Shown here in pieces: positions 61,824-64,000 of a stretch of DNA of 64,000 nt; positions within the stretch are counted from its first letter, which is position 1, and each line of letters starts with the position of its first letter. A model generated the notes under the pieces. That model saw only the letters and a program-made list of their open reading frames with translations, made no database searches and was not told the DNA's origin. The DNA lies in NCBI RefSeq assembly GCF_000621725.1, contig NZ_JHXM01000008.1, positions 1 to 64,000 of the forward strand. The letters are read 5' to 3'. The stretch comes from Xylanibacter brevis ATCC 19188 (lineage in GTDB: Bacteria; Bacteroidota; Bacteroidia; Bacteroidales; Bacteroidaceae). The translations under genes were made by a program, and so were the position numbers.

Positions 61824-64000
61824 ATGGATTTACCCAAAGTTATCAATAATGTTTCAGAAAGAGTCGTTGACGATTTGAGAGTCAAATTGTCAAAATCTCC
61901 TATTGTCTCAATAGCTGCGGCATCTTTCTCAATTTATGCCTTTGAAGCTTTAAAGGAAGAGCTTGAAGGTATAGAAGAGTTACGTTTTATTTTCACATCA
62001 CCTACTTTCATCAAGGAGAAGGTGAAGAAGGAAAAACGTGAGTTCTTTATTCCTAAATTATCGCGCGAACGTAATTTGTATGGAAGTGAATTTGAAATAA
62101 AGCTTCGCAATAAATTGGAACAAAAGGCGATAGCAAGGGAGTGTGCGGCATGGATAAGAAACAAAGTATGTTTTAAGTCAAATGCCTCACACGAAGCTAT
62201 GGGTGGTTTCTTGCATCTGAAAGGTGATAGTCAGAATGCTTATGTTCCATTCAATGAGTTTACAACAACAGAACTGGGATGTGAGCGTGGCAACAATGTT
62301 TACTCCATGGTAAATGTTATGCCTTCTCCTTTTGCAGAAGAATATCTTAAAATTTTCAATGAACAATGGAATAATAAGGATAAGTTTGTTGATGTAACTG
62401 AACGAGTACTGGAATACATAGAAACAGTATATAATGAGAACTCGCCCGAATTTGTTTATTTCCTAACTCTTTATAATATCTTCAATGAATTTCTTGATGA
62501 CATTTCTGAAGATGTTTTGCCCAATGAAAAAACTGGGTTTAAGACGAGCTTGATATGGAATAAGCTATATAATTTTCAGCGTGATGCCGTACTTGCTATA
62601 ATCAATAAACTTGAAAAGTATAATGGTTGCATTCTTGCAGACAGTGTGGGTTTAGGTAAAACTTTCACGGCTCTTGCTGTTATCAAATATTATGAGAACC
62701 GAAACAAGTCTGTACTTGTTCTCTGTCCTAAAAAGCTAAATGAAAACTGGATAACTTTCCGTTCTAATTACAAAAATAACCCTATAGCTGGTGACCGTTT
62801 GAGATATGATATTCTCTTCCATAGTGACCTATCACGTGATAAGGGATTGAGTAACGGCATGAACTTGGAGCATATCAATTGGGGAAATTATGATCTTATC
62901 GTCATTGATGAAAGTCATAACTTCCGTAATGGTGGAAACATCGATGATGAAGATGATGTGGACATCTGGGATGAAGATGCACCAAAAAAGAAAGAAAATC
63001 GCTATCAACGTTTGATGAAGCGAGTGATAAGGGCAGGTGTTAAGACAAAAGTCTTGATGCTCAGTGCTACGCCGGTGAACAATCGCTTCAATGATTTGCG
63101 TAATCAGTTACAGTTGGCTTATGAAGGTAAAGAAGAAATCATAAACGAGGCATTGGAACTAGACAAAGGTATCGATGTCGTGTTTGCTAATGCCCAGCGT
63201 GCTTACACTTCATGGGCAAAGTTACCCGCTGAGGAGCGCACTACAGAGCGGTTGCTTGATAAATTAAGTTTTGATTTCTTCCAGTTGTTAGATGCCGTAA
63301 CAATAGCGAGGTCGCGCAGTCATATCGTTAAATATTACGATACCAAAGATATCGGCAAGTTCCCGACTCGATTGGCACCAATAACCCGTCGCCCGAAGTT
63401 GACTGACCTGGATAGTGCTATCAATTTTTCTGAAATAGCCGAGTTGTTGAACAGACTTAATTTGAGTATATATACTCCATCACTTTACCTTTTAGAGAGT
63501 GCTAGAGAAGACTATGAGATAAACTTGGATGGCAGTGGTATATCTATAGATGGTCGAGAAAAAGGATTGAGAAAGCTCATGGCCACAAATATGCTCAAAC
63601 GTCTGGAAAGTTCAGTAAATTCTTTCCGGCTTACTATAACCAGGATTGATGGTTACATTGATGAAACAGTCAAACAAATCAATGACTTTGAAAAGAATCG
63701 TGCAAACAAAACAATTGACGTGACCGATTTCTTGGATGATTTTGATAGTTACGATGTAGAAGATGACGCTTTGGTGGGACGCAAATCGAAAGTTAATCTG
63801 AATGATATGGATTACCTTAGTTGGCGTACAGACTTGTTGGCTGACAAGGAACGTCTTGATTTGCTTCTTCTCATGCTCAAAGATATTACGCCAGAACATG
63901 ACAGTAAATTACAGATGCTATATCGGGACTTGCTGCATAAGTTCGAGCATAACATTAACGATGGCAATAAGAAGGTTCTTATCTTTACTGCATTTGCAGA
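61824..64000 (+). CDS. SNF2-type helicase, partial (runs off the window)
   Basis: At least 725 codons, open to the window end. Residues 1-180 may contain a phospholipase-D-like or other N-terminal domain (SIAAASFSIYAFEALKEELE). The helicase core has Walker A GLGKT (276-280), VIDESHN (DESH at 362-365) and LSATPVNN (from 413), all SNF2/SF2 features. Helicases of this architecture are frequent in defence and restriction-like loci, and the small XRE gene before it is typical of such loci. The C-terminal helicase lobe is outside the window. Confidence 0.8.
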   Translation, partial: MDLPKVINNVSERVVDDLRVKLSKSPIVSIAAASFSIYAFEALKEELEGIEELRFIFTSPTFIKEKVKKEKREFFIPKLSRERNLYGSEFEIKLRNKLEQKAIARECAAWIRNKVCFKSNASHEAMGGFLHLKGDSQNAYVPFNEFTTTELGCERGNNVYSMVNVMPSPFAEEYLKIFNEQWNNKDKFVDVTERVLEYIETVYNENSPEFVYFLTLYNIFNEFLDDISEDVLPNEKTGFKTSLIWNKLYNFQRDAVLAIINKLEKYNGCILADSVGLGKTFTALAVIKYYENRNKSVLVLCPKKLNENWITFRSNYKNNPIAGDRLRYDILFHSDLSRDKGLSNGMNLEHINWGNYDLIVIDESHNFRNGGNIDDEDDVDIWDEDAPKKKENRYQRLMKRVIRAGVKTKVLMLSATPVNNRFNDLRNQLQLAYEGKEEIINEALELDKGIDVVFANAQRAYTSWAKLPAEERTTERLLDKLSFDFFQLLDAVTIARSRSHIVKYYDTKDIGKFPTRLAPITRRPKLTDLDSAINFSEIAELLNRLNLSIYTPSLYLLESAREDYEINLDGSGISIDGREKGLRKLMATNMLKRLESSVNSFRLTITRIDGYIDETVKQINDFEKNRANKTIDVTDFLDDFDSYDVEDDALVGRKSKVNLNDMDYLSWRTDLLADKERLDLLLLMLKDITPEHDSKLQMLYRDLLHKFEHNINDGNKKVLIFTAFA

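Overview
The window looks like a Bacteroidales chromosome, most plausibly Prevotella/Segatella. The reasons are promoter -7 boxes of the TAnnTTTG type, a BspA-like leucine-rich-repeat surface protein with a Prevotella-style C terminus, and many mobile-element families typical of this order (DUF4134, DUF4099/DUF3945, DUF2958, MobV, ArdC-like). This assignment is an inference; no rRNA or tRNA gene was seen.

Layout. (1) 1-8.7 kb is a defence-type island: a Fic protein, an unknown ORF, a four-gene Wadjet-like operon (jetA-jetB-jetC-jetD, about 6.2 kb) and a truncated DUF262/GmrSD-like fragment. (2) 8.7-13 kb holds a methyltransferase-family membrane protein, a Bcp/PrxQ peroxiredoxin, debris of a RhuM-like gene and an SF1 helicase with a C-terminal nuclease-like domain. 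(3) 13-17.8 kb holds a large BspA-like surface protein and a 55-codon gene, bracketed by two diverged copies of a non-coding repeat that each end in a GGTTTAGTTT/AAACTAAACC hairpin. (4) 18-25.3 kb is a rightward accessory module: two SSB-like proteins, DUF2958, several unknowns and an overlapping phosphoribosyltransferase/SLOG pair, separated by long structured leaders. (5) 25.4-28.2 kb holds a decayed BCCT transporter, a YeiH-type exporter and a LysR regulator. (6) 28.2-36 kb, all leftward, holds umuC, an unknown gene, umuD and a possible nuclease, then chloramphenicol-acetyltransferase-like, HxxxD acyltransferase, esterase lipoprotein, a frameshifted sugar acetyltransferase, YjbR/MmcQ and nitroreductase genes.

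(7) 35.8-61.3 kb is a mobilizable or conjugative module with an unusual symmetric design. A rightward arm (36.7-43.95 kb: lipoprotein, unknowns, winged-helix protein, putative oriT, MobV relaxase, OmpA-like protein) converges on a leftward arm (60.4-44.05 kb: DUF4099, HELTH-containing protein, Toprim protein, PH-domain protein, two paralogous exported proteins, M23-like proteins, a DUF4134 pilin-like protein, a degenerate ArdC fused to a MutS domain I, a glucosaminidase/M23 hydrolase, a tandem OB-fold protein and an ArdC-like metallopeptidase). The arms meet at a hairpin at 44.0 kb, and both outer promoter regions carry the same ATCATACTC operator-like motif. No VirB4 or VirD4-type ATPase is present, so either the transfer machinery is incomplete or the rest lies elsewhere. 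(8) 61.5-64 kb holds a Cro/CI-like regulator and an SNF2-type helicase cut off by the window end.

The strongest new signals are: a candidate programmed -1 frameshift (A10 run containing the dnaX-type A AAA AAG heptamer) that would fuse an M23-like protein to a 107-residue tail whose stop overlaps the start of the pilin-like gene; a shared C-terminal [FY]HR tail on two ArdC-like proteins and the Toprim protein, families for which transfer into recipients is known or plausible; and the fusion of a protease-dead ArdC to a MutS mismatch-recognition domain.
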